Positions 17,559 through 26,297 of a stretch of DNA of 64,000 nucleotides are shown in pieces (position 1 is the stretch's first letter; each line of letters starts with the position of its first letter). The stretch comes from Ignavibacteria bacterium. GTDB lineage: Bacteria; Bacteroidota; Ignavibacteria; Kapaibacteriales; Kapaibacteriaceae. Made by a program: the position numbers and the translations under genes. The notes below the pieces were generated by a model. The model was not told the origin of the DNA. It worked only from the letters and a program-made list of their open reading frames with translations, and searched no databases. The DNA is taken from contig JABMNI010000021.1 of the NCBI GenBank assembly GCA_013204605.1, forward strand, positions 70,424-134,423, given 5' to 3'.

Positions 17559-19874
17559 TTAGTCTACTCGATTGGTAGTGGTTGATTTTGAGTTACGGAT
17601 GAGTCTAACAATTGAGAAAAAGAATCCCGCAACCATTGTTATCACACCTATCCATACCAATGATATCAGGGGTTTAACGGAAAAATCAATTGTAAAAGTT
17701 TCGCGAGGAGCTGCTGATTGATCCGATGTTTTCCTAAATGTTAGATCGGCGGTTGATTTAGATGGGTCGGCATTGTTTCGGACAATCTTTGTTACTCCAA
17801 CAATAACGCTCGTGCCTGGAATACTCACCCAACCAGGAATAAATTCCATGCCGGCATCAGAGTTTGTGATTTGAGTAACAGTCTTAACCTGCTCCACCGC
17901 AGCACCATTTGCTGTTTGCACATTTATTACCGCACCAATTTGAATCTCGCCATTGGGCCCCGGACCTTCCTCCATGGGCATTGTAAAACGCTCTATCGTC
18001 ACCACTACGCTTGTATCATACGGCAACTTATTTGAAACGCCACGCTGTACCGTGATTGTCTCGCCAACGTCCTCTACTCCCGTTGCCTTTGGACTTACAT
18101 ATAGGTCATTAAGAAATCCCCATCGTATGCCAGGCTCTAAGAACGCACTCTGTCGTTTATTATAATCGCTCCAATACAACACAGCCGAAACAGTTTTACT
18201 CGAACCGTCTTTAGCAATATTTACGTGGTACTTGAATTTTTCTCGGTCGGTAAAATGCTTTTCAATTTGTTCCTTGCCCTCATACGTTAACACGTACTCC
18301 CCAACCTGAACGGGTTTCCCTTGTACTAAAACTGCATGATGGTGAACTGTGTACGATGAAGTTGTAATAACGCCCATGATCAGCAAAGCAAATCCAGTAT
18401 GCGAGATGTAAGCACCGGCAGAGGTTGGAGATGATGTTACTATTCTGAAGCCGGTTGCCGCATTTACCGCCAACGACAGCCAAGCGCCAAATGCAAGCGC
18501 AAGGAAGCCTACTTCTTGTATACCATAGGCATACGTGACAGCCGTGCCCACAATGGCAACGCCGGCGCCAACAAGGTATCTCTTTTTGAAAACGGAAAAA
18601 TTCGTTTTTCGCCATTGAAACGCAATGGAAATTGCGTTGAGAATCAACACGAATGGAATTAGGTACATGTGGACGTTGTTGTAGTAGTCAGTTGCCACAG
18701 CAACCTTTGGCAGACCCATTATTTCCATGATTACTGGCCAGGAGGTGCCTACGGTAACAAAAATCGCGCTAGCCATGATTAGAGCAGCTCCAATGGCTGT
18801 TGTGAACTCTCGAGTTGTACTTGAAAACTCTTCTCGGTTCACATCCATGTCTTTTCGTCTGATTAACAGCAAGGATATGCCAGCAATGGAAAACGTAGCC
18901 ATGAACAATAGTAGTATCCAAAAGGCAAAATTTCCCGGATCAACAAACGAGTGGACTGATGTATCACCCAGAATACCGCTCCGAGTTAGAAACGTCGAAT
19001 ACAGCACCATAACGAATGCAGAAACAGCCAATACCATGTTGGTTTTTACTAGTCCACGTGTTCTGCGCTGAATGAGCATAGTGTGGACGAGTGCAACACT
19101 TACCAACCACGGAATCAATGAAGAGTTTTCAACCGGATCCCAACCCCAAAAACCACCCCACCCCAGGGTTTCGTATGCCCAAAAGCCCCCTAGCATAATT
19201 CCAAAGCCCAAAATAGCGGTTCCAAATAGCGTCCACGGAAGCGCCACGTTAATCCATTGCTGATACTCTTTCCGCATTAGTCCAGCCATTGCAAACGCAA
19301 AGCTTACGGTCATCGAGGCAAATCCAGTGAACAATATGGGAGGGTGAATGGTTATCCATGCGTTGTGCAGTAATGGGTTGAGCCCCTTACCCTGCAGCGG
19401 AACATCGGCCGGCAAAATACCTTGCGATGCAAAACTCTCCCAATAGAACAGGAACGGATTTTTTGCGACTAACAACAAGGTTAAAAAGCACAGAATTGCA
19501 CCGTACACCACCATCACGTGTTGTTCGTAGCCTCGTTTTTTACTGTATTGCAAAAGGAAGACTCCTATTGCAGCTACCAATAGCGTCCACAGCAAAAAGC
19601 TACCCTCTTGCCCCGAATAAAAACACGCGATAAGTAAGTGCAATGGAAGTTCGGTTGAAGAATAACTCCACACGTAGGTGTATTCAAATCGATGCTGCAC
19701 AATATCAATTATGAGCATCAAGCTAGTTAGTACTAGCCCCGCGAACAATCCTCGGAAAATTCCCCTAGCCCATTTTGTATAGACGGAGTTTTGCGTGCGT
19801 ATGGACAATGCATAGAGCGCAGTGGCTGTTACAGCGGAACCAAACAAGGCGTGAATTAGCAGTTGACCTATCAT
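17559..19874 (-). CDS. ccmF: Cytochrome c haem lyase subunit CcmF
   Basis: A 771-residue polytopic membrane protein of System I cytochrome c maturation; it transfers haem from CcmE to apocytochrome CxxCH sites. The tryptophan-rich WWD motif WGGFWGWDPVENSS sits at ~239-252, with about 14 membrane segments and a large periplasmic domain near the C-terminus (~510-730) before a final span. The conserved NPLLHNAWITIHPP segment supplies a haem-ligand His. Four nt overlap with the upstream OB-fold gene (ATGA), in the order ccmC-D-E-x-F. No ccmA, ccmB, ccmG or ccmH is in the window. Convergent with the gene ending at 17464. Confidence 0.95.
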   Translation of the reverse strand: MIGQLLIHALFGSAVTATALYALSIRTQNSVYTKWARGIFRGLFAGLVLTSLMLIIDIVQHRFEYTYVWSYSSTELPLHLLIACFYSGQEGSFLLWTLLVAAIGVFLLQYSKKRGYEQHVMVVYGAILCFLTLLLVAKNPFLFYWESFASQGILPADVPLQGKGLNPLLHNAWITIHPPILFTGFASMTVSFAFAMAGLMRKEYQQWINVALPWTLFGTAILGFGIMLGGFWAYETLGWGGFWGWDPVENSSLIPWLVSVALVHTMLIQRRTRGLVKTNMVLAVSAFVMVLYSTFLTRSGILGDTSVHSFVDPGNFAFWILLLFMATFSIAGISLLLIRRKDMDVNREEFSSTTREFTTAIGAALIMASAIFVTVGTSWPVIMEIMGLPKVAVATDYYNNVHMYLIPFVLILNAISIAFQWRKTNFSVFKKRYLVGAGVAIVGTAVTYAYGIQEVGFLALAFGAWLSLAVNAATGFRIVTSSPTSAGAYISHTGFALLIMGVITTSSYTVHHHAVLVQGKPVQVGEYVLTYEGKEQIEKHFTDREKFKYHVNIAKDGSSKTVSAVLYWSDYNKRQSAFLEPGIRWGFLNDLYVSPKATGVEDVGETITVQRGVSNKLPYDTSVVVTIERFTMPMEEGPGPNGEIQIGAVINVQTANGAAVEQVKTVTQITNSDAGMEFIPGWVSIPGTSVIVGVTKIVRNNADPSKSTADLTFRKTSDQSAAPRETFTIDFSVKPLISLVWIGVITMVAGFFFSIVRLIRNSKSTTTNRVD

Positions 19875-20227
19875 TCGCTGAATACCTGTGAAGCGTGAAA
19901 ATATGGCGTCTCGCCGCCGTGTACGTGTCCCACAAATCGCACTTTCTGGCCATCTTTAAAGGGGCTATGTGGTTCACTCCCTGTAAAGTCCACGTAAAAC
20001 TGTGCGTCGTCTGAATCGGTACAAAGGAGTTTATCACTCGCCGTTTTTGCACTAACAATCACAACGTCCACTTCAACTTTTTTTGCCTGATCTTCCGACA
20101 CGGATTCGGATGACATTTTAACAGCCCCGGCAAAGGTTGTTTTGTCGACGGTGCCGTACATCGCAGCAAAGTAGAACGCAATCGGGAGCAGTACTACCGC
20201 GCTGATAATTATGATTTTTTTTAACAT
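19871..20227 (-). CDS. Small membrane-anchored OB-fold-like protein in the ccm cluster
   Basis: 118 residues: one N-terminal membrane anchor (IIIISAVVLLPIAFYFAAMY), then a predicted small beta-barrel of OB type (VEVDVVIVSA ... AQFYVDFTG ... DGQKVRFVGHVHGG). It resembles CcmE in size and topology and lies between ccmE and ccmF, overlapping ccmF by 4 nt. It lacks the haem-binding HxxxY or CxxxY motif of CcmE; the only His near the end is in PYFHASQVF. It may be a degenerate CcmE paralogue or an accessory factor. I do not recognise a named family. Confidence 0.6.
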   Translation of the reverse strand: MLKKIIIISAVVLLPIAFYFAAMYGTVDKTTFAGAVKMSSESVSEDQAKKVEVDVVIVSAKTASDKLLCTDSDDAQFYVDFTGSEPHSPFKDGQKVRFVGHVHGGETPYFHASQVFSE

Positions 20228-20295
20228 GGGGAATTTTTTGGAGGTCTAGTAATGTGGTAGTCTAGCAAAGCATTAGTCCTGCAAAGTTCATGGCG

Positions 20296-20673
20296 CTAGC
20301 TCTTCGCCGGTCCACTCTCATATTTAGATGGGCACTTTGTGAGTACATTAGAAGCTTTCATCGTTCCGTTTTCAACACGGCCTTTAACCACCACGCTTAT
20401 TGCAATTTCGAAATTATTGGGTTTCGCACCTAATAGCTCTACCGGTATCTCTCGGTCCTGATCGTCCTTCATGGTGAATCGAAAAATGTTATTCTTCTCA
20501 TCGTACGATGAACCTTTCTCCTTCACCCAACTACCCACTATTTGTACGGTCTTCCCAAGTTGTTCCGCTCTTGCAATATCTTCATACGGTACCGAGCCCG
20601 AAACAAGCGCAAAGTATCCTACCGCCATCAGCGCGACAATTACTATACCGGCAATAACATATTTCATTTTCAC
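20296..20673 (-). CDS. ccmE: Cytochrome c maturation haem chaperone CcmE, CxxxY type
   Basis: 125 residues: N-terminal membrane anchor (~5-25) and an OB-fold periplasmic domain (GKTVQIVGSWV ... FRFTMKDDQDREIPVELLG ... ISVVVKGRVENGTMKASNVLTKCPSKYE). The final CPSKY is the CxxxY variant of the haem attachment motif; most CcmE proteins use HxxxY. CcmE carries covalently bound haem from CcmC to CcmF. It overlaps ccmD by 4 nt. A 68-nt gap separates it from the OB-fold gene downstream. Confidence 0.88.
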   Translation of the reverse strand: MKMKYVIAGIVIVALMAVGYFALVSGSVPYEDIARAEQLGKTVQIVGSWVKEKGSSYDEKNNIFRFTMKDDQDREIPVELLGAKPNNFEIAISVVVKGRVENGTMKASNVLTKCPSKYESGPAKS

Positions 20674-20807
20674 TTTAGTTCTGCCTTCTTTTCTAGTTTA
20701 CGTAATGACGTATCAACTCTGTTAACATACAACGCTATACCAATCCAAATAATCATGGCGGTAGAAAGTACCACGTACATTGGATTTTGAGTTAAAAATT
20801 CAATCAT
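20670..20807 (-). CDS. ccmD: CcmD-like small membrane protein
   Basis: 45 residues from ATG 20807 (the frame opens further upstream, inside ccmC, but 20807 is the first plausible start). One membrane span (MYVVLSTAMIIWIGIALYV) is followed by a charged helix, RVDTSLRKLEKKAELK, the classic CcmD layout. In System I, CcmD helps release haem-loaded CcmE from CcmABC. It starts 4 nt after the ccmC stop and overlaps ccmE by 4 nt; position and topology support the call more than sequence does. Confidence 0.8.
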   Translation of the reverse strand: MIEFLTQNPMYVVLSTAMIIWIGIALYVNRVDTSLRKLEKKAELK

Positions 20808-20811
20808 AGTA

Positions 20812-21876
20812 TTATCGAGTAATTTGTTCCTGTGGCCGTTTTGAATCTTCCAACAACTTCGTTGCACGAATTTTCAAATTTGTAAGCCAGAAGAAGACGA
20901 GTGTGAATGAAAACAATGACCAACCAAAAATGTACTGTTTTGTAATGTTTATCGCGTCGGACTTAGGGCTAAGCAACGGACCAATATTTGAATCGTCGGC
21001 ACTACCTGGGTGAAGCCCCGGCATAAGGCGCGGAAGTACGAACACTAAGAATGGCACGGTGACAAATGCGACTATGGAATATGCCGAGCTTAATCGCGCC
21101 CTTTTGTAAGGGTCTGAAATTGCACTACGAAGTAAGAAATACGCAGCATATACCATAAGTAACAAAAAGATCGACGTCTCACGTGGATCCCAATTCCAAA
21201 AGGATCCCCAGTTGAATTTCGCCCACACAGCTCCGGTTGAAGTCGCAAGAATTGCATACAATGTGCCCACACTTGCAACGGCACTCGAAGTAATATCGTG
21301 ATTCAAATTTCTGGTAGTTAAGAACCGTATCGCGAAAATCATTGATAGCAAATAAGCAACAACGGCTACCCATGACATTGGAACGTGAAAGAAAATTATT
21401 CGGGCACGCTCTGCTAGTCCAATAATATATGGAAGGGTAAAGAATGGGTCGCCCTGTCCAATACTAATCATTTCAAAATCAGTATCTGAACCACGTCTCC
21501 GCACGTTTACAATGTTTAGTGCATGAGGGCTTTTCGTTAACGATTCTAAAATCGATCGAGACCCGAACAGCGACATTTCCACGCGGTCATCTCTACCGTC
21601 ACTAACAGTTATAGCTAACCGCCTCAAATCGTCCGTTTTAATGGACGAACCGATTCTCACAAGAACTGGAACAACTGCAGTGGTGTCCATCCTGCCCATG
21701 ATAACGGCATCAGTAAAGGTACCTGCCACGGGAGGATACAAGCCGAGAAAAACCGTAACTGCCACTGCCATTACTACCAGGGCCCTCCACCACGTTGGTT
21801 TGGATCTATATAAACTTGGGAAGAATCCAAGTGCGATGCCGAGGAGGGTGCCTCCAAGCATTAGAGCAAATTTCAT
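20812..21876 (-). CDS. ccmC: Haem exporter/handling protein CcmC
   Basis: About 354 residues; the start may be ATG 21876 or the ATG three codons earlier (21885). It holds the WWD motif WGSFWNWDPRETS (~226-238), the first conserved haem-ligand His in IFFHVPMSW and the second in GLHPGSADD. It is longer than classical CcmC (~240) because of an extra N-terminal part: two membrane spans and a ~90-residue extracytoplasmic domain (~55-150) of unknown role. CcmC attaches haem to CcmE. Follows rsbW after about 18 nt on the same strand. Confidence 0.92.
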   Translation of the reverse strand: MKFALMLGGTLLGIALGFFPSLYRSKPTWWRALVVMAVAVTVFLGLYPPVAGTFTDAVIMGRMDTTAVVPVLVRIGSSIKTDDLRRLAITVSDGRDDRVEMSLFGSRSILESLTKSPHALNIVNVRRRGSDTDFEMISIGQGDPFFTLPYIIGLAERARIIFFHVPMSWVAVVAYLLSMIFAIRFLTTRNLNHDITSSAVASVGTLYAILATSTGAVWAKFNWGSFWNWDPRETSIFLLLMVYAAYFLLRSAISDPYKRARLSSAYSIVAFVTVPFLVFVLPRLMPGLHPGSADDSNIGPLLSPKSDAINITKQYIFGWSLFSFTLVFFWLTNLKIRATKLLEDSKRPQEQITR

Positions 21877-21894
21877 ATCGCACAAAACTACGGC

Positions 21895-22335
21895 TTAATG
21901 AACTCTATGCTTGCACAAAATCAATTGGTTCTTGGTGCCGGGTGCGGTAGCCCGAAGGTATCGTACTTCATCCATAACCTTATTCATCAATAAAATACCT
22001 AGCCCCCCTCTTCTCGGATGCTGGAAATACGCGGTCATATCCGGAGAATCAGCTTGTGCGGGGTCGAAGGCAGCTGATGAATCAGAAATGGTAACATAAA
22101 TATTCTCCATGTCTGCCACAAAATCTACAACGATATCTTTTGTAGAGTCGAGACTATATCCATGAACAATCAAGTTGGTGCAAGCTTCATCCACAGCCAA
22201 AACTATTCCATTCCGTTCTTCTGGATCAAGTTTAATTTGCTGAAGAGCATTTGAAATGAAATTTCGAATAGCAGAGAGTTTAGCTGTGGCGGCCTTTACT
22301 GTAATTGAGTCGGTATGGTGTATAACGTTGCTCAT
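21895..22335 (-). CDS. RsbW/SpoIIAB-type serine kinase, anti-sigma-like
   Basis: 146 residues of the GHKL ATPase fold. N-box VDEACTNLIVHGY, G1-type ISDSSAAFDP, and G2-type RRGGLGILLM near the C-terminus. In partner switching such a kinase phosphorylates its STAS antagonist and binds a sigma factor or other target when free. It overlaps the STAS gene by 4 nt, in the order phosphatase-antagonist-kinase. No sigma factor lies next to it, so the output target is unknown. The product is cytosolic. Confidence 0.88.
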   Translation of the reverse strand: MSNVIHHTDSITVKAATAKLSAIRNFISNALQQIKLDPEERNGIVLAVDEACTNLIVHGYSLDSTKDIVVDFVADMENIYVTISDSSAAFDPAQADSPDMTAYFQHPRRGGLGILLMNKVMDEVRYLRATAPGTKNQLILCKHRVH

Positions 22336-22688
22336 CCACCAAGAGAAAAAGATTCTATAGCTTGAGGAACAGACTTGTAAATTGTAAACAATGCTGGGAA
22401 ACCGAGGAGGTCAAAAACGGAGAAAACCTTTTCCGTCATGGCAGCCAACTTGATGTCACCACCGGCTAGTCTTACGGGCTCAATGAAAACCATAAACACT
22501 CCGAGACCCGCACTGCTTATATATTCTAACGTTGCAAAATCAACCACAATCTTTGTGCAATTCTCATCTATAGCTTGCTGCATGTTACGCTCTAAGTCAG
22601 ATGCCGTGTGAGCATCCAAATATCCACCAATCGAGATAACACAAACACCATCTGGTGATTTGCTCGTCGATGTTTTAAACTCTGTCAT
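22332..22688 (-). CDS. STAS-domain anti-sigma factor antagonist (RsbV/SpoIIAA type)
   Basis: 118 residues forming one STAS domain. The phosphorylation-site loop YISSAGLGVF has the conserved Ser, preceded by KIVVDFATLE. When dephosphorylated, such a protein captures the RsbW-type kinase and releases the kinase's target. Overlaps of 4 nt on both sides tie it to the phosphatase and the kinase, which fixes its partners with good confidence. It is cytosolic and of normal length. Confidence 0.92.
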   Translation of the reverse strand: MTEFKTSTSKSPDGVCVISIGGYLDAHTASDLERNMQQAIDENCTKIVVDFATLEYISSAGLGVFMVFIEPVRLAGGDIKLAAMTEKVFSVFDLLGFPALFTIYKSVPQAIESFSLGG

Positions 22689-24823
22689 AATACCGCTCCC
22701 AAACTGTTTGTCCCGTTTGTCTTTTCATTCGCCGTGAACAACATTCCAATCACCGTAATATCGTCGTGTTGCTCTGTTGCACCAGCATGCTCCCCTAGTA
22801 ACGCCATTGTAGCCTCAACAATTTGATACGCCGATGCAGGTCTCAGCACATCAATTAAGTTAGCTACTGTTTCAAATCCAATTTCCTCCAAGCTTGCGTT
22901 TCGACGCTCATTAACACCATCAGTTGTCAATAGGCAAATATCACCTTCCCTAACAACAAATGAAACTTCTTCAATGTGTGAGTCGAATATTGCCGGCGCT
23001 GCAATGCCAATGGCAATACCATTTGGTCTGCAAATTGAGGTACCACTTTCACGTCGAATAATGGCCGGCGTGTGACCCGCTCGGGCTATTCGCAGCTCCG
23101 AGGTTTCCGGGTTAAACTCCGCACACATCATTGTAATGAATGTGTGTTTCTCCATGGACCCTTTGAGAGTGGCATTTACACTACACAATAAATCCCTAGG
23201 ACCCTCAGCACTTCTTGCTTCGGCCAAGACTGTTCCCTTTAAGGTTGCCATATACATTGCGGCAGGAATTCCCTTTCCTGATACATCGGCAATAATTATC
23301 CCAAAACGACCATTAGGGAACTCTAGAAAATCAAAATAGTCTCCACCAACCTGCGTAGCAGGAATGGTTGTTGCACCCAACTCCATTCCAGAAATTTTCG
23401 GAGAACTTCGGGGTAGTAGTGAAGCTTGAAGTTTTCGGGCTACCTCGAATTCCTTTTCAAGACGTTCCTTTTCCGTTGCTGTGTCGGTCAATCGTTTCTG
23501 GTCTAAGGCCACCCCAATCGTATCCGCAAACGCCGTTAGCAACCTAAGATCATCGGTTTCAAACCCGTATTCAATTGTGCTGAACATTACAAGTGTACCT
23601 TCTCGCCGATGATTGGCAACAAGCGGTACTAAGATTAACGACTGAATTGTAGATGTAACCGCAAGATCCGGAAATCGGTCACGTAGTGATGGAATCAGCA
23701 AGGGTCCATCAAGAGTAGTGAAAAGTCGGTCAATTTGTCTGTTGGTATGCAAGTGTCGAACGTAGTCAGCGTGAACAAGCTGAGCACCTATAACTCTGGG
23801 AGCTGATCCCTCGAACAATTCACACCACGCTCCATGTGCCCTACAAACTTTTTGCGAAAACAATGTGGCAGACGCAAGTAATTGATCAACGTCGGCTGAC
23901 TGAACTATGAGCCTGTTTAGAGCTGCTAGAGACTCTACTTCGCTCGACCTGCGATCGACAATATTGCTATTTGGCAATGCCGCAACAACCGCAAAAAATA
24001 ACCGAAGAAAAAACACAAATCCGAAGAGGTTGATTAGCGCCGGAAGTACTGCTCCACTTCGAATAAAGAACAACGTCGAAATTGTTATAAACGAATCGTG
24101 AGAGAAGGCAAGCATCGACGCTAAAACAATAGAGGCGAATGCACCACAAGCACATAACCACAACAATCTAATTTTCTTGTCCAATGGTGTAGTAGTTAAC
24201 CATCCTAGTCTGCGCACATTCATGAACGTAACAATCGCACCAACAATGGTAAGTAAAATTGCCGCATACTTAAATCCTGATTCAACTTGGTCCAAGACAT
24301 AAAACAGCCAAACAACTAGTACCACCAGGGCCTGAATTGTCAAATAGACTTTTGTAAATTTATGTCGGCGGATTATTAGTAGAGAAGTAAAAAATCCTGC
24401 CAACGCGATCGAAATGACAAACGTGCCCAACGCAATTAACTGAGTTGAAACAACCGCAAACAAATTGGAGGGGGCTCCCCCGCTGATATCCGACGGTAGA
24501 ATGGCGGCAAGGAGCAGTAATGCGAGCGCAGATACTGCATAAACTGAAATCGAAGACGCTATAGTTTCGTACGCAACGTCCTTCGAAATACGATCCTGAA
24601 AATAAATAAATGTGAGTGCGACAATTATCCCCAATATCACATCACTTACTAACGCCAACAATATCTCGGCCCACAATACCGATGAAACGGAATTTTCGCC
24701 AATCACACACCAAAAGAAAACAAACAACATCCTGCTAAGAGTTAACACCAACCCCAATAGAAATAGTGTGGTCGATATTGAACGTCTGGATGTACTGTCT
24801 GTTGGTAATCTAAACATAGTCAT
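22685..24823 (-). CDS. Membrane-bound GAF-SpoIIE PP2C phosphatase (RsbU type)
   Basis: 712 residues. About eight membrane segments fill ~15-290. A GAF-like sensor domain spans ~305-460, then a short coiled helix (EKERLEKEFEVARKLQ). The SpoIIE/PP2C catalytic domain (~470-700) shows GGDYFDF, IADVSGKG, AGHTPA, LTTDGVNE and HDDITVIGM with the metal-binding Asp residues intact. It should dephosphorylate the STAS protein encoded next. The membrane part suggests that the signal is sensed in the membrane or periplasm. First gene of a co-directional run that continues into the ccm genes. A TTG-17 nt-TATCTTTC sequence near 24930-24960 could be a promoter but is weak. Confidence 0.9.
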   Translation of the reverse strand: MTMFRLPTDSTSRRSISTTLFLLGLVLTLSRMLFVFFWCVIGENSVSSVLWAEILLALVSDVILGIIVALTFIYFQDRISKDVAYETIASSISVYAVSALALLLLAAILPSDISGGAPSNLFAVVSTQLIALGTFVISIALAGFFTSLLIIRRHKFTKVYLTIQALVVLVVWLFYVLDQVESGFKYAAILLTIVGAIVTFMNVRRLGWLTTTPLDKKIRLLWLCACGAFASIVLASMLAFSHDSFITISTLFFIRSGAVLPALINLFGFVFFLRLFFAVVAALPNSNIVDRRSSEVESLAALNRLIVQSADVDQLLASATLFSQKVCRAHGAWCELFEGSAPRVIGAQLVHADYVRHLHTNRQIDRLFTTLDGPLLIPSLRDRFPDLAVTSTIQSLILVPLVANHRREGTLVMFSTIEYGFETDDLRLLTAFADTIGVALDQKRLTDTATEKERLEKEFEVARKLQASLLPRSSPKISGMELGATTIPATQVGGDYFDFLEFPNGRFGIIIADVSGKGIPAAMYMATLKGTVLAEARSAEGPRDLLCSVNATLKGSMEKHTFITMMCAEFNPETSELRIARAGHTPAIIRRESGTSICRPNGIAIGIAAPAIFDSHIEEVSFVVREGDICLLTTDGVNERRNASLEEIGFETVANLIDVLRPASAYQIVEATMALLGEHAGATEQHDDITVIGMLFTANEKTNGTNSLGAVL

Positions 24824-24973
24824 GTTCGAAGAATTGCCTTGGTACGAATAAAGCTTTAGCTAGTTGCAGACCGCTGACACTAAATACACATGAAGGTCAT
24901 AATCATAATAATCTAGTTTACTAGAATCAGCTAATTCAATCGAAAGATAATTCAATAACATGCTTACAATACA

Positions 24974-25447
24974 TTAATTGTCACCGAGAAATATCACTCC
25001 AGTAGCAGTAAACATTGGTATTCGTCTATTTCCTGTAATCGAATCAACTTCCGCATCCGTTCCAAGCGTGCTTTTTACTATTGCTTTACCCTCTTGTTCA
25101 GTTACAAAGGCAGACTTCAACGTACCCTCCATAATCACGCCACCTACCAAGTTGATGGGAACGGTAAAGCCCCCTGCCTCGAATGTAACACGCATTGCAG
25201 TTCGTCCATCGGTAACAACCATCCAGCACCCTTCATCCTGACACACACTTAAAACGTCGCCTTTTACCACTACTAGCTTATTAAGAAACTGGTCTTGTTT
25301 GGCTTGTGAAACAGTGAGCATTTCGGCATCGGTATTTGGTCTGACACCAACAAAGTCCCGTTTTGAACAGCCTGCTACGAGTAATACGGCCACACAGCAA
25401 ACTGCTATGCCAACCCCAAGCAAACGACTACCCGCCAGATAGGCCAT
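24974..25447 (-). CDS. DUF4920-like lipoprotein
   Basis: 157 residues with a lipoprotein signal: a hydrophobic stretch ending in LLVAGC, with Cys-27 as the lipidated residue. The mature domain is beta-rich and carries CQDEGCWMVV, the Cys-x4-Cys-Trp-Met signature of DUF4920, a small OB-like family in Bacteroidota of unknown function. It is probably anchored in the periplasm or outer membrane. It follows the tRNA-Thr gene on the same strand after ~50 nt. The 150 nt beyond its stop, before the rsbU start at 24823, hold nothing else that I recognise. Confidence 0.7.
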   Translation of the reverse strand: MAYLAGSRLLGVGIAVCCVAVLLVAGCSKRDFVGVRPNTDAEMLTVSQAKQDQFLNKLVVVKGDVLSVCQDEGCWMVVTDGRTAMRVTFEAGGFTVPINLVGGVIMEGTLKSAFVTEQEGKAIVKSTLGTDAEVDSITGNRRIPMFTATGVIFLGDN

Positions 25448-25495
25448 GCGAACTCCAAAGAAATAATTTCATGTGCAATGCTGTTTGAATAGTTG

Positions 25496-25568
25496 AGCCA
25501 ACGACCGGACTTGAACCGGTGACCTGTTCATTACGAATGAACTGCTCTACCAGCTGAGCTACGTTGGC
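25496..25568 (-). tRNA. tRNA-Thr (anticodon CGT)
   Basis: The reverse complement folds as a standard cloverleaf: a 7-bp acceptor stem GCCAACG/CGTTGGC, a D-arm starting GCTCAGCTGGTAGAGC, an anticodon stem GTTCA/TGAAC with loop TTCGTAA (anticodon CGT at 34-36) and a T-arm ACCGG-TTCAAGT-CCGGT. Length 73 nt including discriminator T. CCA is not encoded; the next bases are CAA. Threonine identity follows from the anticodon. Confidence 0.97.
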
Positions 25569-25594
25569 ATTGTTATGCTTGTATACTGGGTTTG

Positions 25595-25602
25595 CAAAGA
25601 TA
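25595..25602 (-). promoter_or_regulatory. Possible Bacteroidota -7 box for tRNA-Thr
   Basis: TATCTTTG on the minus strand matches TAnnTTTG and lies 27 nt before the mature tRNA 5' end, leaving a leader of about 20 nt. No well-spaced -33 TTG is visible (the nearest TTG is only 11 nt upstream), so this is weaker than the promoters at 28905 and 59485. The tRNA may instead be cotranscribed with the genes upstream. Confidence 0.35.
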
Positions 25603-25617
25603 CAAGGCCTAACCAAC

Positions 25618-26295
25618 TTACTCGTTTGAAAGTGCTTTGACGTATTTATCCACGTACGTACCTACCACGCTGCGCTTGTACTGCATTATGTAACGCGGAT
25701 GCTCAAGGAACACAACATGTTGATATTGCATTTCAGGTTGTATGTACTTTTCGAAATACGACTTTAGCTTACCGGTTCCAAGAACAACACATTTATCACT
25801 TCGCAACTCGAACCTGTGTTGTGCTTTCATACATTCAAGTATAAACGGAATCATGCGTTGCGAAAATTTTACATCGTCGTAAAAATTGATGTTCACGTTG
25901 TTTTTCAAAAAACCCAACGGACTCAATGCTGATAAATAGTTTTGTTCGTAAAATTTATGCGCGCCGCCATATTCGGATATCACACGATAGATAAACTCAG
26001 CTGATGACTCTCGTCTACCCTCAACACTCGACTCAATTTTCAAGTCGTATCGCAATGCATACGGATCGGTGAACGATAGCCCGGTTAAGCCGGCCCCAAA
26101 GCGCCCGGGATTTATTCCCCAAATCGGCAAACGCTGCACTCTCTTTGAGTAATACTTGCGGCACATCTCAACAACAACTCTGCAGGTTTCCGCGTTTGAA
26201 TACGGATTTAGTATTGAAAAACCACCGGGCAACGCAACATTGCATTCCAATGTTGTGAGGAAATTTGATATCTCATTTTCAAATCTCGCCGCCAT
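25618..26295 (-). CDS. SMUG2-type (DUF4918) uracil-DNA glycosylase family protein
   Basis: 225 residues. The motif IWGINPGRFGAGLTGLSFTD is the water-activating/uracil-binding motif I of this branch of the uracil-DNA glycosylase superfamily, and VFLEHPRYIMQ near the C-terminus is the family's second motif with the conserved His. It would remove uracil or related deaminated bases from DNA in the cytosol. The start lies 2 nt after the stop of the M32 peptidase gene, so the two are cotranscribed. Substrate preference cannot be read from sequence. Confidence 0.85.
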   Translation of the reverse strand: MAARFENEISNFLTTLECNVALPGGFSILNPYSNAETCRVVVEMCRKYYSKRVQRLPIWGINPGRFGAGLTGLSFTDPYALRYDLKIESSVEGRRESSAEFIYRVISEYGGAHKFYEQNYLSALSPLGFLKNNVNINFYDDVKFSQRMIPFILECMKAQHRFELRSDKCVVLGTGKLKSYFEKYIQPEMQYQHVVFLEHPRYIMQYKRSVVGTYVDKYVKALSNE

Positions 26296-26297
26296 GT

